Position numbers and translations under genes: made by a program. Of a stretch of DNA of 64,000 bases, positions 54,287-62,306 are shown piece by piece (position 1 is the stretch's first letter; the number at the start of each line of letters is the position of its first letter). Origin of the DNA: Betaproteobacteria bacterium (lineage in GTDB: Bacteria > Pseudomonadota > Gammaproteobacteria > Burkholderiales > SG8-41); the NCBI GenBank assembly GCA_029863175.1, contig JAOTVX010000006.1:62001-126000 (forward strand), in the 5' to 3' direction. A model generated the notes under the pieces. That model was not told the DNA's origin. It worked only from the letters and a program-made list of their open reading frames with translations, and did no database searches.

Positions 54287-55201
54287 ATGAGCGATTTTTC
54301 CCACGACGCCTGGAGCCTCTACATCGCGCTGATCACGGTGATCAGCATCATCGCCTGCGCGGTGCTGTTGAAAGCCCTCAGCACCCGGCGCGTCGCGAAG
54401 GACGAGCAGGTCGGCACCACCGGGCACACCTGGGACGAGGATCTCACTGAGTTGAACCATCCATTACCGCGCTGGTGGATGTGGCTGTTCTACATCACGA
54501 TCGTTTTCAGCATTGTCTATCTCGCGCTCTACCCTGGGCTCGGCAATTTTCGCGGCTACCTGGGCTGGAGCTCGACTGGCCAGTACACCGATGAAGTGAA
54601 GCGCGCGAACGCCCGGTATGGCCCGATTTTCGCGAAGTACCAGGCGCAGGATCTCAAGCAGGTCGCAGCGGATCCGGCGGCGCGCGCGATAGGACAGAAG
54701 CTGTTCCTGAACTACTGCGCTCAGTGCCACGGCTCGGATGCGGGCGGGGCAAAGGGCTTCCCCAACCTGCGGGACGGCGATTGGCTCTACGGCGGCGAGC
54801 CGGAGGCAATCAAGACGAGCATCGCGGAGGGCCGCACCGGACTGATGCCTCCGCAGGGCGCGCTCGTGGGTGGCGATGAGGGCGCCAAAGACGTGGCGCA
54901 CTACGTGCTCTCGCTCTCGGGGCGTACCCATGATTCCCTGCGCGCATTCCGCGGCAAGGCCAAGTTCCAGACCGTCTGTTTCGCGTGTCACGGACCGGAT
55001 GGCAAGGGCAACAAGCAGCTCGGCGCACCCAATCTGACCGATAACGTGTGGCTGCACGGTGGTTCTGAGACGGCGATCATCGAAACCATTCTCAAGGGGC
55101 GCAAAGGCGAGATGCCGGCGCACAAGCACTTTCTGGACGAAGCGAAGATTCATCTGCTCGCAGCCTACGTCTACGGTCTGTCCGCGGAGGGGGGCCAATA
55201 G
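54287..55201 (+). CDS. ccoP: cbb3 oxidase diheme cytochrome c subunit
   Basis: A 304-residue subunit with two membrane-region helices (SLYIALITVISIIACAVLL and MWLFYITIVFSIVYLALYPG) and two heme c sites, CAQCHG and CFACHG. It accepts electrons from soluble cytochrome c. ATG 54287 has AGGGGGG upstream. Confidence 0.96.
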   Translation: MSDFSHDAWSLYIALITVISIIACAVLLKALSTRRVAKDEQVGTTGHTWDEDLTELNHPLPRWWMWLFYITIVFSIVYLALYPGLGNFRGYLGWSSTGQYTDEVKRANARYGPIFAKYQAQDLKQVAADPAARAIGQKLFLNYCAQCHGSDAGGAKGFPNLRDGDWLYGGEPEAIKTSIAEGRTGLMPPQGALVGGDEGAKDVAHYVLSLSGRTHDSLRAFRGKAKFQTVCFACHGPDGKGNKQLGAPNLTDNVWLHGGSETAIIETILKGRKGEMPAHKHFLDEAKIHLLAAYVYGLSAEGGQ

Positions 55202-55207
55202 CGGGCG

Positions 55208-55837
55208 ATGCAGCCTGTCAGCGATCAGATTGCGGTGGCGCTGGATCGCGGGGCGGGCGAAATCGACGTCGTTACGCGCTTGCTCCATCTCGCACTCGTC
55301 GTATTCGGGCTGGCGGCGTGGCTGACCGGTGACCTTGCCGATGGATACGAGCGCGGCGTCTCGCTCGGGTTTGCCATCCACAGCTGGCTTGGCATTGGTG
55401 CAAGCGCCGCGGTGGGGCTGCGCCTGGCGTGGGGGATCGTGGGACCCCGTTCGGCCCGCTTCTCGTCATGGCTGCCGGTGACGCGTGACCGGCTGCGGCT
55501 CGTCGTCGAGGATCTGCACACGCTGCTCCGCTTCCGGATCCCGGAGCGGGCCCCGCACCAGGGTCTTGCCGGCGTCGTCCAGAGTATCGGTCTGCTGATC
55601 TTTGCCTGGGTCTCCGCCACGGGTTCGGTACTCTTCTTCACGCTCGAGCCCGGCGTACGGCCCGGGCCGTGGCTGGATTTCGTGAAGGAACTTCACGAAG
55701 TGGGCGAGACGCTGATTCCTGCGTTCCTCGCCGTTCACGTGGGTGCGACGATTGCCCATGCGCTGGCGGGAGACCGGGGCTGGCGTATCATGTTTTTCCT
55801 TCCGTCCGCCCGAGCATCGCGCCGGCCGCTGCATTAG
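55208..55837 (+). CDS. Cytochrome b561-family protein
   Basis: A 209-residue membrane protein with about four helices. His ligands occur in TRLLHLALVVFG, LGFAIHSWLGIG and VHVGATIAHALAG, consistent with a diheme cytochrome b561. It is 6 bp after ccoP, so likely co-transcribed, possibly linking the quinone pool or a heme-containing reductase to the oxidase. Its exact partner is unknown. Confidence 0.78.
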   Translation: MQPVSDQIAVALDRGAGEIDVVTRLLHLALVVFGLAAWLTGDLADGYERGVSLGFAIHSWLGIGASAAVGLRLAWGIVGPRSARFSSWLPVTRDRLRLVVEDLHTLLRFRIPERAPHQGLAGVVQSIGLLIFAWVSATGSVLFFTLEPGVRPGPWLDFVKELHEVGETLIPAFLAVHVGATIAHALAGDRGWRIMFFLPSARASRRPLH

Positions 55838-55866
55838 GCCGGTGTGTCAACTTTAAACGGAGCGCT

Positions 55867-56280
55867 AAGAGCCCCTAACATAATGAAACGCGCGTGCGTT
55901 GCGAGGCAGAATCGTCGATAGCGCGAAGCGAGGTGCAGTCAATATGTCGATATTGGCAAGCCGAGCGACAAAGCGTCCCGCGGAGGGCCGAGCAGGTTCC
56001 GAGCGTTGTGTGCTTGGATGCGACCCTGGAGCGGGACATGAGCGCGCCATCATACGCGGGACTCACACGCGCCTACGCGATCGCATCCCCGCAAGCGGGG
56101 CCCCTGCTCCAGGCTTCGGCGCGCCGGCGATTTTGGCCGCAACCCCTTGCGGGCTGGCACGATTTTGGCCCATAGCGCGCTCACAGACTTACCTTGAAAC
56201 CAATTGCTCTACTACTTGCCTTAGGTCTTCAGCCAAAATCGTGACAGCGCAGCGTGTGTTTCATTGTGTTAGGGGCTCTT
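55867..56280. mobile_element. MITE-like element with terminal inverted repeats, abutting ccoG
   Basis: A 414-bp segment is bounded by AAGAGCCCCTAACATAATG on the left and the reverse complement of AAGAGCCCCTAACACAATG on the right. The outer 14 bp are identical and the match extends with scattered differences to about 28 bp. The interior holds a further inverted pair (CACGATTTTGGC at about 56158 and GCCAAAATCGTG at about 56231) but no transposase. No clear target duplication is visible. The right end supplies AGGGG just before the ccoG ATG at 56285. Confidence 0.7.
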
Positions 56281-56284
56281 CGTA

Positions 56285-57703
56285 ATGCAGCCAGCGCAGG
56301 GTGCGCAGGTCTCATCGGTGAGCGGCGAACTCGAGACCGACCTCTACGAGGTACGCAAGAAGATCTATCCGCGCGCGGTCCACGGCTGGTGGGCCGGGTG
56401 GCGTTGGGCTCTGGTGTGGTTCACGCAGGTGATTTACTACGGTCTGCCCTGGCTCACATGGAACGAGCGCCAGGCGGTGCTGTTCGATCTCGGGGCGCGC
56501 AAGTTCTATATCTTCGGGCTGGTGTTCTGGCCGCAGGACGTCATCTATCTAACCGTCCTGCTCATCCTCTCCGCGCTCTCCCTGTTTCTGTTTACCACCG
56601 TGGCGGGCCGGCTATGGTGCGGCTACGCCTGTCCGCAGACGGTCTACACCGAGATCTTCATGTGGATCGAGCGCAAAATCGAAGGCGATCGCCTCGCGCG
56701 CATGCGGCTCGACCAGGCACGGTGGACGGCGCGCAAACTTGCCACGAAAGCGGCCAAGCATGTCGCATGGGTGGCGCTGGCGGTGTGGACCGGCTTCACC
56801 TTCGTTGGCTACTTCACCCCGATCACCAGCCTGGCGCAGAACTCGCTCGCGTTTTCGCTCGGGCCGTGGGAGACGTTCTGGGTCTTCTTCTACGGCTTCG
56901 CGACGTGGGGCAATGCCGGCTTCATGCGCGAGCAGGTCTGCAAGTACATGTGCCCGTACGCGCGCTTTCAGAGCGCGATGTTCGATCTGGACACGCTCGT
57001 CATTACCTACGATTCGCGCCGCGGCGAGCCGCGCGGTTCGCGCAGCCGCTCGGCGGATCACAAGGCGGCCGGGCTGGGCGATTGCGTGGACTGCGGAATC
57101 TGCGTGCAGGTGTGCCCGACGGGAATCGATATCCGCAGCGGCCTGCAGTATGAGTGCATCGGCTGCGCCGCGTGCATCGACGCGTGCGACCAGGTCATGG
57201 ACAAGATGCGCTATCCGCGCGGCCTGATCCGCTACTCGACCGAAACGGCGATCGAGCGAGGCTACCCGGCGCGCCAGATCGCGCGGCGGGTGCTGCGGCC
57301 GCGGACCGTGCTCTACGGCGCCATCCTGCTTGCAGTCGTGGCGGCGCTGATCGCGACGCTTTACCTCCGGATACCGCTCAAGGTGGACGTGATCCGGGAT
57401 CGGGCGACGCTGGTGCGCGAGACCTCCGATGGCCGGCTCGAGAACGTCTATCGCCTCCAGGTCATGAACACCCGGGAGACACCACACCGCTATTCGGTGA
57501 GCGTCTCGGGGCTGGCGGGCGCGCAAATCATCGCGAAGCAGCCGGTTGAGATCCCAGCGGCGTCCGCGCTGAGCGTTCCAGTTTCAGTGCGGGTCGATGC
57601 GGCGAAGCTCAAGCGGGGATCGCATGCCATCACCTTCCACGTAACCGATGTCGATCAAACCGAGGTGGCGGTGCACGAGAAAACGCGCTTCTACGTGAGA
57701 TAG
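56285..57703 (+). CDS. ccoG: cbb3 oxidase maturation ferredoxin CcoG (RdxA/FixG)
   Basis: A 472-residue membrane protein needed for copper handling in cbb3 assembly. It has about four helices, a characteristic CGYACPQTV motif, CNK-like cysteines (EQVCKYMCPYARFQ) and two ferredoxin clusters (CVDCGICVQVCP and CIGCAACIDACD). A C-terminal Ig-like domain follows the last helix. Its ATG is only 4 bp from the end of the MITE-like element. Confidence 0.95.
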   Translation: MQPAQGAQVSSVSGELETDLYEVRKKIYPRAVHGWWAGWRWALVWFTQVIYYGLPWLTWNERQAVLFDLGARKFYIFGLVFWPQDVIYLTVLLILSALSLFLFTTVAGRLWCGYACPQTVYTEIFMWIERKIEGDRLARMRLDQARWTARKLATKAAKHVAWVALAVWTGFTFVGYFTPITSLAQNSLAFSLGPWETFWVFFYGFATWGNAGFMREQVCKYMCPYARFQSAMFDLDTLVITYDSRRGEPRGSRSRSADHKAAGLGDCVDCGICVQVCPTGIDIRSGLQYECIGCAACIDACDQVMDKMRYPRGLIRYSTETAIERGYPARQIARRVLRPRTVLYGAILLAVVAALIATLYLRIPLKVDVIRDRATLVRETSDGRLENVYRLQVMNTRETPHRYSVSVSGLAGAQIIAKQPVEIPAASALSVPVSVRVDAAKLKRGSHAITFHVTDVDQTEVAVHEKTRFYVR

Positions 57704-57806
57704 GTGAACAATGAACAGGAGAAAGCGAATGGTGTTGCCGGGTCGCAACCCGGTGAGCGCGCCGGCGGGCAGGACCGTTCACCGTTCACCGTTCACCGTT
57801 CACGAG
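57704..57806 (+). repeat. Short-word repeat overlapping the 5' end of ccoH
   Basis: GTGAACAATGAACAGG (57703-57718) faces four tandem copies of TTCACCG(57778-57804). The right arm is read in frame as codons of the CcoH N-terminus (HRSPFTVHE). Confidence 0.6.
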
Positions 57807-58292
57807 GCTAAGCCGTGGTTCCGCGAGCCCTGGCCGTGGCTGCTTATAGCGGGTCCGGCGGCCGTGATCGTGGCCGGCGCGATCACGATCTGGCTCGCGG
57901 TGAGCAGCGACGATGGGCTCGTCGCGGATGATTATTACCGGCGCGGGCTTGCGATCAACAAGGTGCTCGGGCGGGACCGGCTCGCGGCCACGCTCGGCTT
58001 GCGTGCCACGGTGAGCCAGGACGGGCAGGGTGCGCTCCAGGTATCGCTGGCCGGCGGCAACGCGCTGCCGCCGGCGCTGACGCTCCGGCTCGTTCATCCG
58101 ACGCGGGGAGGAGACGATCGGGTGCTACCGCTGCCGCGCGTGGAGACCGGCGTCTATCGCGCCGAGCGTGTACCGTTGCCCGCCGGACGCAGGCGCGTCA
58201 TATTGGAGGACGAAGCCGGCACCTGGCGGCTGACCGGCGAGTGGAGACTGCCTTCGGTCCAGCCGCTGGAACTCGCGCCGCGCAGTCAGTGA
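57729..58292 (+). CDS. ccoH: FixH/CcoH-family cbb3 assembly protein
   Basis: A 187-residue protein with one hydrophobic helix (WLLIAGPAAVIVAGAITIWL) preceded by FREPWPW, then a conserved DDYYRRGLAINKVLGRD segment and a periplasmic beta domain. It assists cbb3 assembly. ATG 57729 follows AGGAGA; ATG 57711 is possible. The first 35 residues before the helix are longer than usual because they are coded by the intergenic repeat. Confidence 0.88.
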   Translation: MVLPGRNPVSAPAGRTVHRSPFTVHEAKPWFREPWPWLLIAGPAAVIVAGAITIWLAVSSDDGLVADDYYRRGLAINKVLGRDRLAATLGLRATVSQDGQGALQVSLAGGNALPPALTLRLVHPTRGGDDRVLPLPRVETGVYRAERVPLPAGRRRVILEDEAGTWRLTGEWRLPSVQPLELAPRSQ

Positions 58293-58305
58293 CCAGGAGG
58301 GGGCC

Positions 58306-58542
58306 ATGCAACAACGGATAATCTGGATCTTGTGGCCGTCTTTCATCGTAGCGGGAGTCGCGGAGGCGGTGTTTTTCACGCTCTTCGATCCCTCGGACCT
58401 GGCAATCTTCGGTGAGTCGCTCGAGCTCAGCCGCCTGGCCGTCTATTCGCTGGGGTTCTTCCTGTTCTGGCTGTTTGCTGCGGCATCGAGTGCCTTCACC
58501 TGCTTCTTGCAGCGCGGGTCCGATGAGGTGAATCGTCGGTAG
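58306..58542 (+). CDS. Small two-helix membrane protein of the cco cluster
   Basis: A 78-residue protein with two hydrophobic helices (ILWPSFIVAGVAEAVFFTLF and YSLGFFLFWLFAAASSAF). I do not recognise a named family. A strong AGGAGGGGG ribosome binding site precedes it, and it follows ccoH by 13 bp, so it may belong to the oxidase assembly operon. Neither CcoI nor CcoS is encoded in this window. Confidence 0.75.
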   Translation: MQQRIIWILWPSFIVAGVAEAVFFTLFDPSDLAIFGESLELSRLAVYSLGFFLFWLFAAASSAFTCFLQRGSDEVNRR

Positions 58543-58614
58543 CGCGCCCCGCCCGGCCGTCCCGGGCGCGAGAAAACAGGGGGTTGCAATTCGCCGGGAC
58601 GACCGAAAGGCGCC

Positions 58615-58628
58615 TTGATGTAGGTCAA
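58615..58628 (+). promoter_or_regulatory. FNR/DNR-type site TTGAT-GTAG-GTCAA upstream of hsp20
   Basis: 105 bp before the hsp20 ATG. Confidence 0.65.
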
Positions 58629-58732
58629 AACATCGCGGGGCCGCAGGCGTAGCATATTTAAAGGCGGGTTGCCCTTAAAGGTTTAGGGGTTGCGAAGATC
58701 ATAGCCCTGCCATTGCAGCGAAGGAGTGGATC

Positions 58733-59158
58733 ATGGCAAGTATCACTCGATTCGATCCGTTCAACGATATGGATGACCTGTTTAAAGGGCTGTTCGTGCG
58801 TCCGATGCGGTTCGATCTCGACATGCCGTCAGAGATGAAGGTAAAGGTCGATGTCACCAAGGCGGATGACAGCTACATCGTCAAAGCCGAGATGCCCGGC
58901 ATCAAGAAGGAAGACATCCAGGTTTCGATCGACGGCAACCAGGTGACGATCAGCGGTGAGGTGAAAAGAGAAAGCGAGGAAAAGAAGGGTGAAGAAATCA
59001 TCCGCAGCGAGCGTTACTACGGGAAGGTGTCGCGCGGCTTCACGCTTCCGCACGAAGTCGACGAAGCCAAGGCCGTCGCCAAGTACGCTGATGGCGTGTT
59101 GGACCTCAAGTTACCGATGAAGGTCAAGGCGACGACCAGGAAGCTCACCGTCAACTGA
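58733..59158 (+). CDS. Hsp20/alpha-crystallin small heat-shock protein
   Basis: A 141-residue ATP-independent chaperone. The alpha-crystallin domain runs from about residue 38 (VKVDVTKADDSYIVKAEMPG) with the GVLDLKLP strand near the end. The N-terminal arm (ITRFDPFNDMDDLFKGL) fits proteobacterial Hsp20. Strong AAGGAG precedes the ATG. The mycobacterial dormancy chaperone HspX is in the same family. It heads a possible operon with the two next genes. Confidence 0.92.
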   Translation: MASITRFDPFNDMDDLFKGLFVRPMRFDLDMPSEMKVKVDVTKADDSYIVKAEMPGIKKEDIQVSIDGNQVTISGEVKRESEEKKGEEIIRSERYYGKVSRGFTLPHEVDEAKAVAKYADGVLDLKLPMKVKATTRKLTVN

Positions 59159-59169
59159 AAGCGTGGGGC

Positions 59170-59430
59170 ATGGTCACCGGGGGCGCAGGCCGCGGGCGGA
59201 GGAAAAGGGTGGCCGCGGTTGTTCGGCAAGCGCAGAAGGTGCGCGCGGACACGACTGTTGGTGCAGATGAGCGTCGTCATCTGATCGAGGCCTGCGCTTT
59301 TTTCCGAGCCGATCATTTCCGGCCGGCGGAGCCGGGTTGTTATCGCCAGCAGGACCTGAAGGAAGCTGCGGCCGAGATCGACGCGATCCTGAAACGCGGC
59401 GGGCGCAAAGGCAAGGGCATGAAGCGGTGA
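59170..59430 (+). CDS. Small basic hypothetical protein (weak DUF2934 resemblance)
   Basis: An 86-residue basic protein. The stretch HLIEACAFFRADHFRPAEPG loosely resembles the DUF2934 repeat, but I cannot confirm it. The C-terminus is Lys/Arg/Gly rich (RGGRKGKGMKR). It is 11 bp after hsp20 and overlaps the next cytochrome gene by 4 bp. Confidence 0.5.
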   Translation: MVTGGAGRGRRKRVAAVVRQAQKVRADTTVGADERRHLIEACAFFRADHFRPAEPGCYRQQDLKEAAAEIDAILKRGGRKGKGMKR

Positions 59431-59726
59431 GCCTTGTGCGCGCATACCGCGCGGGCGGTGTGTTAGCGCTGGTGTTTGGCGTGGCTGCCAGCCTGGTGAG
59501 TGGCGCTCATGTTCCGGACGTAGAGCGTGGTCGCGCGCTCTACGAGAATCATTGCGTCGTGTGCCACACGCCCAAGGTGCACAGCCGGCCGAACCGCATT
59601 CCGCTCAACGTGAGCGAATTGCGGCAGATCGTGACCAACTGGGCAAAGCAGGAGAATCTCCGCTGGAGCGAGGAGGATATTGCAGACGTGGTCTGGTACC
59701 TCAACGAGACGAAATACCGCTATTAG
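59427..59726 (+). CDS. Small exported monoheme cytochrome c
   Basis: A 99-residue protein with a signal peptide (VLALVFGVAASLVSGAH) and heme site CVVCH. The sixth ligand is not clear: no Met is present in the mature part after the heme, so a His or open site is possible (HSRPNR nearby). A GTG start overlaps the previous stop. Its role is unknown; the association with Hsp20 is unusual for a cytochrome. Confidence 0.75.
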   Translation: MSLVRAYRAGGVLALVFGVAASLVSGAHVPDVERGRALYENHCVVCHTPKVHSRPNRIPLNVSELRQIVTNWAKQENLRWSEEDIADVVWYLNETKYRY

Positions 59727-59739
59727 AACCGGCGGCTTG

Positions 59740-59890
59740 GCGATCGTAGATGGGTGGGATTCCTCGTCAGCTTCTTACCACTAGAAGTGATGATTAATAG
59801 TGATGAAAGATGGTGACATGAGCTGGTGTTCATCCCCAGTTCTCATCACCAGTATCTATCACCATTTTCCATCACCAGGTCTGGGGGCAA
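59740..59890 (+). repeat. Inverted short-word repeat between the cytochrome c gene and fnr
   Basis: GTGATGATTAATAGTGATG and GATGGTGACATGAGCTGG (about 59787-59835) face CTCATCACCAG and CTATCACCATTTTCCATC (about 59842-59877). The right arm shares the CATCACCATTTTCC word with the nirH-nirJ repeat 43 kb away. Confidence 0.75.
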
Positions 59891-60649
59891 TCACGCATCA
59901 GCCGTAGGAGTCTGTCCGAGCACGCGGCGGAGGCGTCCCGCATCAGTGATGCGCAGGTGCTTGTGATGGACCTCGATCAGCCCATCCTGGTGGAAGCGCG
60001 AGAGCACGCGGCTGATCGTCTCGAGTTTGAGTCCCAGGTAGCTGCCGATCTCCTCGCGGGTCATGCGCAGGTTGAAGTCGGTGGCTGAGTAGCCGCGCGT
60101 GGCGAAACGCTGCGAGAGATTCAGCAGGAAAGCCGCGAGGCGTTCCTCGGCTTTCATGCTGCCGAGCAGGAGCATCACGCCGTAGTCGCGCACGATCTCG
60201 CGGCTCATGATGCGGTGCAGCTGATGCTGCAAAGGCGGCAGCTCGCGGGAGAGCTGTTCCAGGCGGGAAAAGGGGATTTCGCAGACCTCGCAATCCTCCA
60301 GCGCCACGATATCGCACATGTGTCGCCCGGCGCTGATCGCGTCCATGCCGAGGAGGTCTCCCATCATGTGAAAGCCCGCGACCTGCTCGCGCCCGTCCTC
60401 GTACAGCACGCAGCTCTTCATCGTCCCGGAGCGGATGGCATAGAGCGAGGCGAGGGGCGCACCGGCGCGGTAAAGATGCTCGCCACGCCTGAACTTGCGC
60501 CGGTGATTGACGAGGCTGTCGATACGCTCCATCTCCCGGGGATCGATTCCGGCCGGAAGGCACAGCTCGCGCAAGCTGCATGAGGAGCACACCACGTGCG
60601 GATGACCCCCGTCGAGCGAGGAGGCCGGGGGATCGTGATAATTTTCCAT
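59891..60649 (-). CDS. fnr: FNR-type [4Fe-4S] oxygen-sensing regulator, copy 2
   Basis: A 252-residue FNR with the cysteine cluster CSSCSLREL C (CSSC spacing), a central Cys in ALEDCEVCEI, and helix-turn-helix ETISRVLSRF. It is more typical of the betaproteobacterial FNR than copy 1. It is divergent from hemN and separated from it by an FNR-type site, implying autoregulation and control of heme synthesis. Confidence 0.94.
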   Translation of the reverse strand: MENYHDPPASSLDGGHPHVVCSSCSLRELCLPAGIDPREMERIDSLVNHRRKFRRGEHLYRAGAPLASLYAIRSGTMKSCVLYEDGREQVAGFHMMGDLLGMDAISAGRHMCDIVALEDCEVCEIPFSRLEQLSRELPPLQHQLHRIMSREIVRDYGVMLLLGSMKAEERLAAFLLNLSQRFATRGYSATDFNLRMTREEIGSYLGLKLETISRVLSRFHQDGLIEVHHKHLRITDAGRLRRVLGQTPTADA

Positions 60650-60683
60650 GATCCGCAGTATGCCGGGGGGTACGTGCCTTCAT

Positions 60684-60697
60684 TTGACCTAAATCAA
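60684..60697. promoter_or_regulatory. FNR-type site TTGAC-CTAA-ATCAA between fnr and hemN
   Basis: Between the divergent fnr (start 60649) and hemN (start 60775) genes. It could activate hemN and autoregulate fnr. Confidence 0.7.
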
Positions 60698-60774
60698 GGC
60701 GATCCATACCTGCCGTGCAATACTGGCCCCGTCGCAACCACCGAACAGTGCGGGGAACCGGGCCCGGGCAGACC

Positions 60775-62160
60775 ATGGGAGTGCCGATCGAATTCGACGT
60801 TGAACTGGTGCGCCGCTTCGACCGTAAGGGGCCACGTTATACGTCTTATCCTACCGCCGACCGCTTCGTCGAGGCATTCGGGGACGAGGCCTACCGGACC
60901 TGGGCCGCGCGCCGCAATGTCGGGGGAATACAGCGGCCGCTCTCGCTTTACGTGCACCTTCCCTTCTGCCACGACGTCTGCTTTTACTGCGCCTGCAACA
61001 AGATTGTGACGCGGGACGCGGGTAAGGCGTCGCTCTACCTAGACTACCTCAGCCGGGAGATCGAGCTGCAGGCGGAATTGTTCCGGGAAGATCCTCACGT
61101 GTCCCAGATGCACTGGGGCGGCGGCACGCCAACCTACTACGATACGGCTGCGCTGACCCGGTTGTTCGCCCGCCTCGCGGAATGCTTCACGTTCACCCCG
61201 CATGGCGAGTATTCGATCGAAATCGATCCGCGCACCGTGGACGCCGACACGATCCATGCGCTGCGCGAGATGGGGTTCAACCGCGCGAGCTTCGGGGTGC
61301 AGGACTTCGATCCGGCGGTCCAGGCGGCAGTCCACCGGCCGCAAGATGAGCAGCGCACGTTGGAGCTGATCGAGGCTGCGCGCCGCGCGCGCTTCGAATC
61401 GGTCAACATCGACCTCATCTACGGACTGCCGAAGCAGACGCTCATGAGCTTCAACGTGACACTGGCGCGGGTGGTGGCGGCGCGTCCCGACCGCATCGCG
61501 CTCTACAATTACGCGCACCTGCCCACGCTGTTCAAGCCGCAGCGCCGGATCAACGAGGCCGATTTGCCGGCGCCCGAGACCAAGCTGAAGCTCCTCGGCC
61601 ACGCGATCAAACGCCTCGGTGCGGCCGGCTATGTGTACATCGGCATGGACCATTTCGCGTTGCCGGACGACGCGCTCACGGTGGCGCAGCGCCAGGGCCG
61701 GCTCCACCGCAACTTTCAGGGTTATTCGACAAGCCCGGAGGGTGACCTCGTCGGGCTCGGCGTCTCGTCCATCGGCGCTATCGGGCCCACGTACAGCCAG
61801 AACCATCGCACCCTCGAGGATTACTACGACAGCCTCGACGACGGCAAGCTGCCGATCATGCGAGGCATCGAGCTCGCCGCCGACGACCTGGTGCGGCGCG
61901 CGGTGATCCAGGCGCTGATGTGTCACTTTTCCCTGTCGAAGGAGGCCATCGAGATTGCTCATCTCATCAATTTCGACCGCTACTTCGCGACCGAACTCGA
62001 GGAGCTGCGCGAGCTCGAGAGGCTGGGGCTGCTCGCGCTCGAGGATGGCTGGATCGCGGTTACCCCCAATGGGCGGTTCCTCATTCGCAGCATCTGCATG
62101 GTGTTTGACCGTTACTTGAGGCACGACCAGGAAGTGCGCCGCTACTCGCGCGTGATATGA
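60775..62160 (+). CDS. hemN: Oxygen-independent coproporphyrinogen III oxidase
   Basis: A 461-residue radical SAM enzyme converting coproporphyrinogen III to protoporphyrinogen IX without O2. Motifs are GPRYTSYPTADRF at the start, the CxxxCxCxxC region HDVCFYCACNK, GGGTPTYY, and a C-terminal HemN domain with GISSIGAIG-like VSSIGAIGPTYSQN. ATG 60775 is chosen over an upstream frame. It supports heme supply for anaerobic cytochromes. Confidence 0.96.
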   Translation: MGVPIEFDVELVRRFDRKGPRYTSYPTADRFVEAFGDEAYRTWAARRNVGGIQRPLSLYVHLPFCHDVCFYCACNKIVTRDAGKASLYLDYLSREIELQAELFREDPHVSQMHWGGGTPTYYDTAALTRLFARLAECFTFTPHGEYSIEIDPRTVDADTIHALREMGFNRASFGVQDFDPAVQAAVHRPQDEQRTLELIEAARRARFESVNIDLIYGLPKQTLMSFNVTLARVVAARPDRIALYNYAHLPTLFKPQRRINEADLPAPETKLKLLGHAIKRLGAAGYVYIGMDHFALPDDALTVAQRQGRLHRNFQGYSTSPEGDLVGLGVSSIGAIGPTYSQNHRTLEDYYDSLDDGKLPIMRGIELAADDLVRRAVIQALMCHFSLSKEAIEIAHLINFDRYFATELEELRELERLGLLALEDGWIAVTPNGRFLIRSICMVFDRYLRHDQEVRRYSRVI

Positions 62161-62306
62161 CCACGTGAGGGCGTGAAGACGTGAGAGCGCGAGAGTGGCC
62201 AAATTCGTGAGAGCATAAGGGCGTTAAAGCGGGAGGGGGATTCCCGGCTTTTCGAACTCCCGATCTCACGGTCCTTCGATCTCACGATCTCCCGTAATTT
62301 CGAAGA
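62161..62306 (+). repeat. Inverted short-word repeat between hemN and the TauE/SafE-like gene
   Basis: GTGAGGGCGTGAAGACGTG and GTGAGAGCGCGAGAG (62166-62193) face GATCTCACGGTCC and GATCTCACGATCTCCCG (about 62263-62296), with GCGGGAGGGGGATTCCCGG at the middle. The word is different again from other loci, but the architecture is the same. Confidence 0.65.

Noticed and set aside
55899..56285. A 128-codon frame inside the MITE-like element
   Set aside because: It has Arg/Ala-rich low-complexity translation, crosses the terminal repeat and has no known motif.
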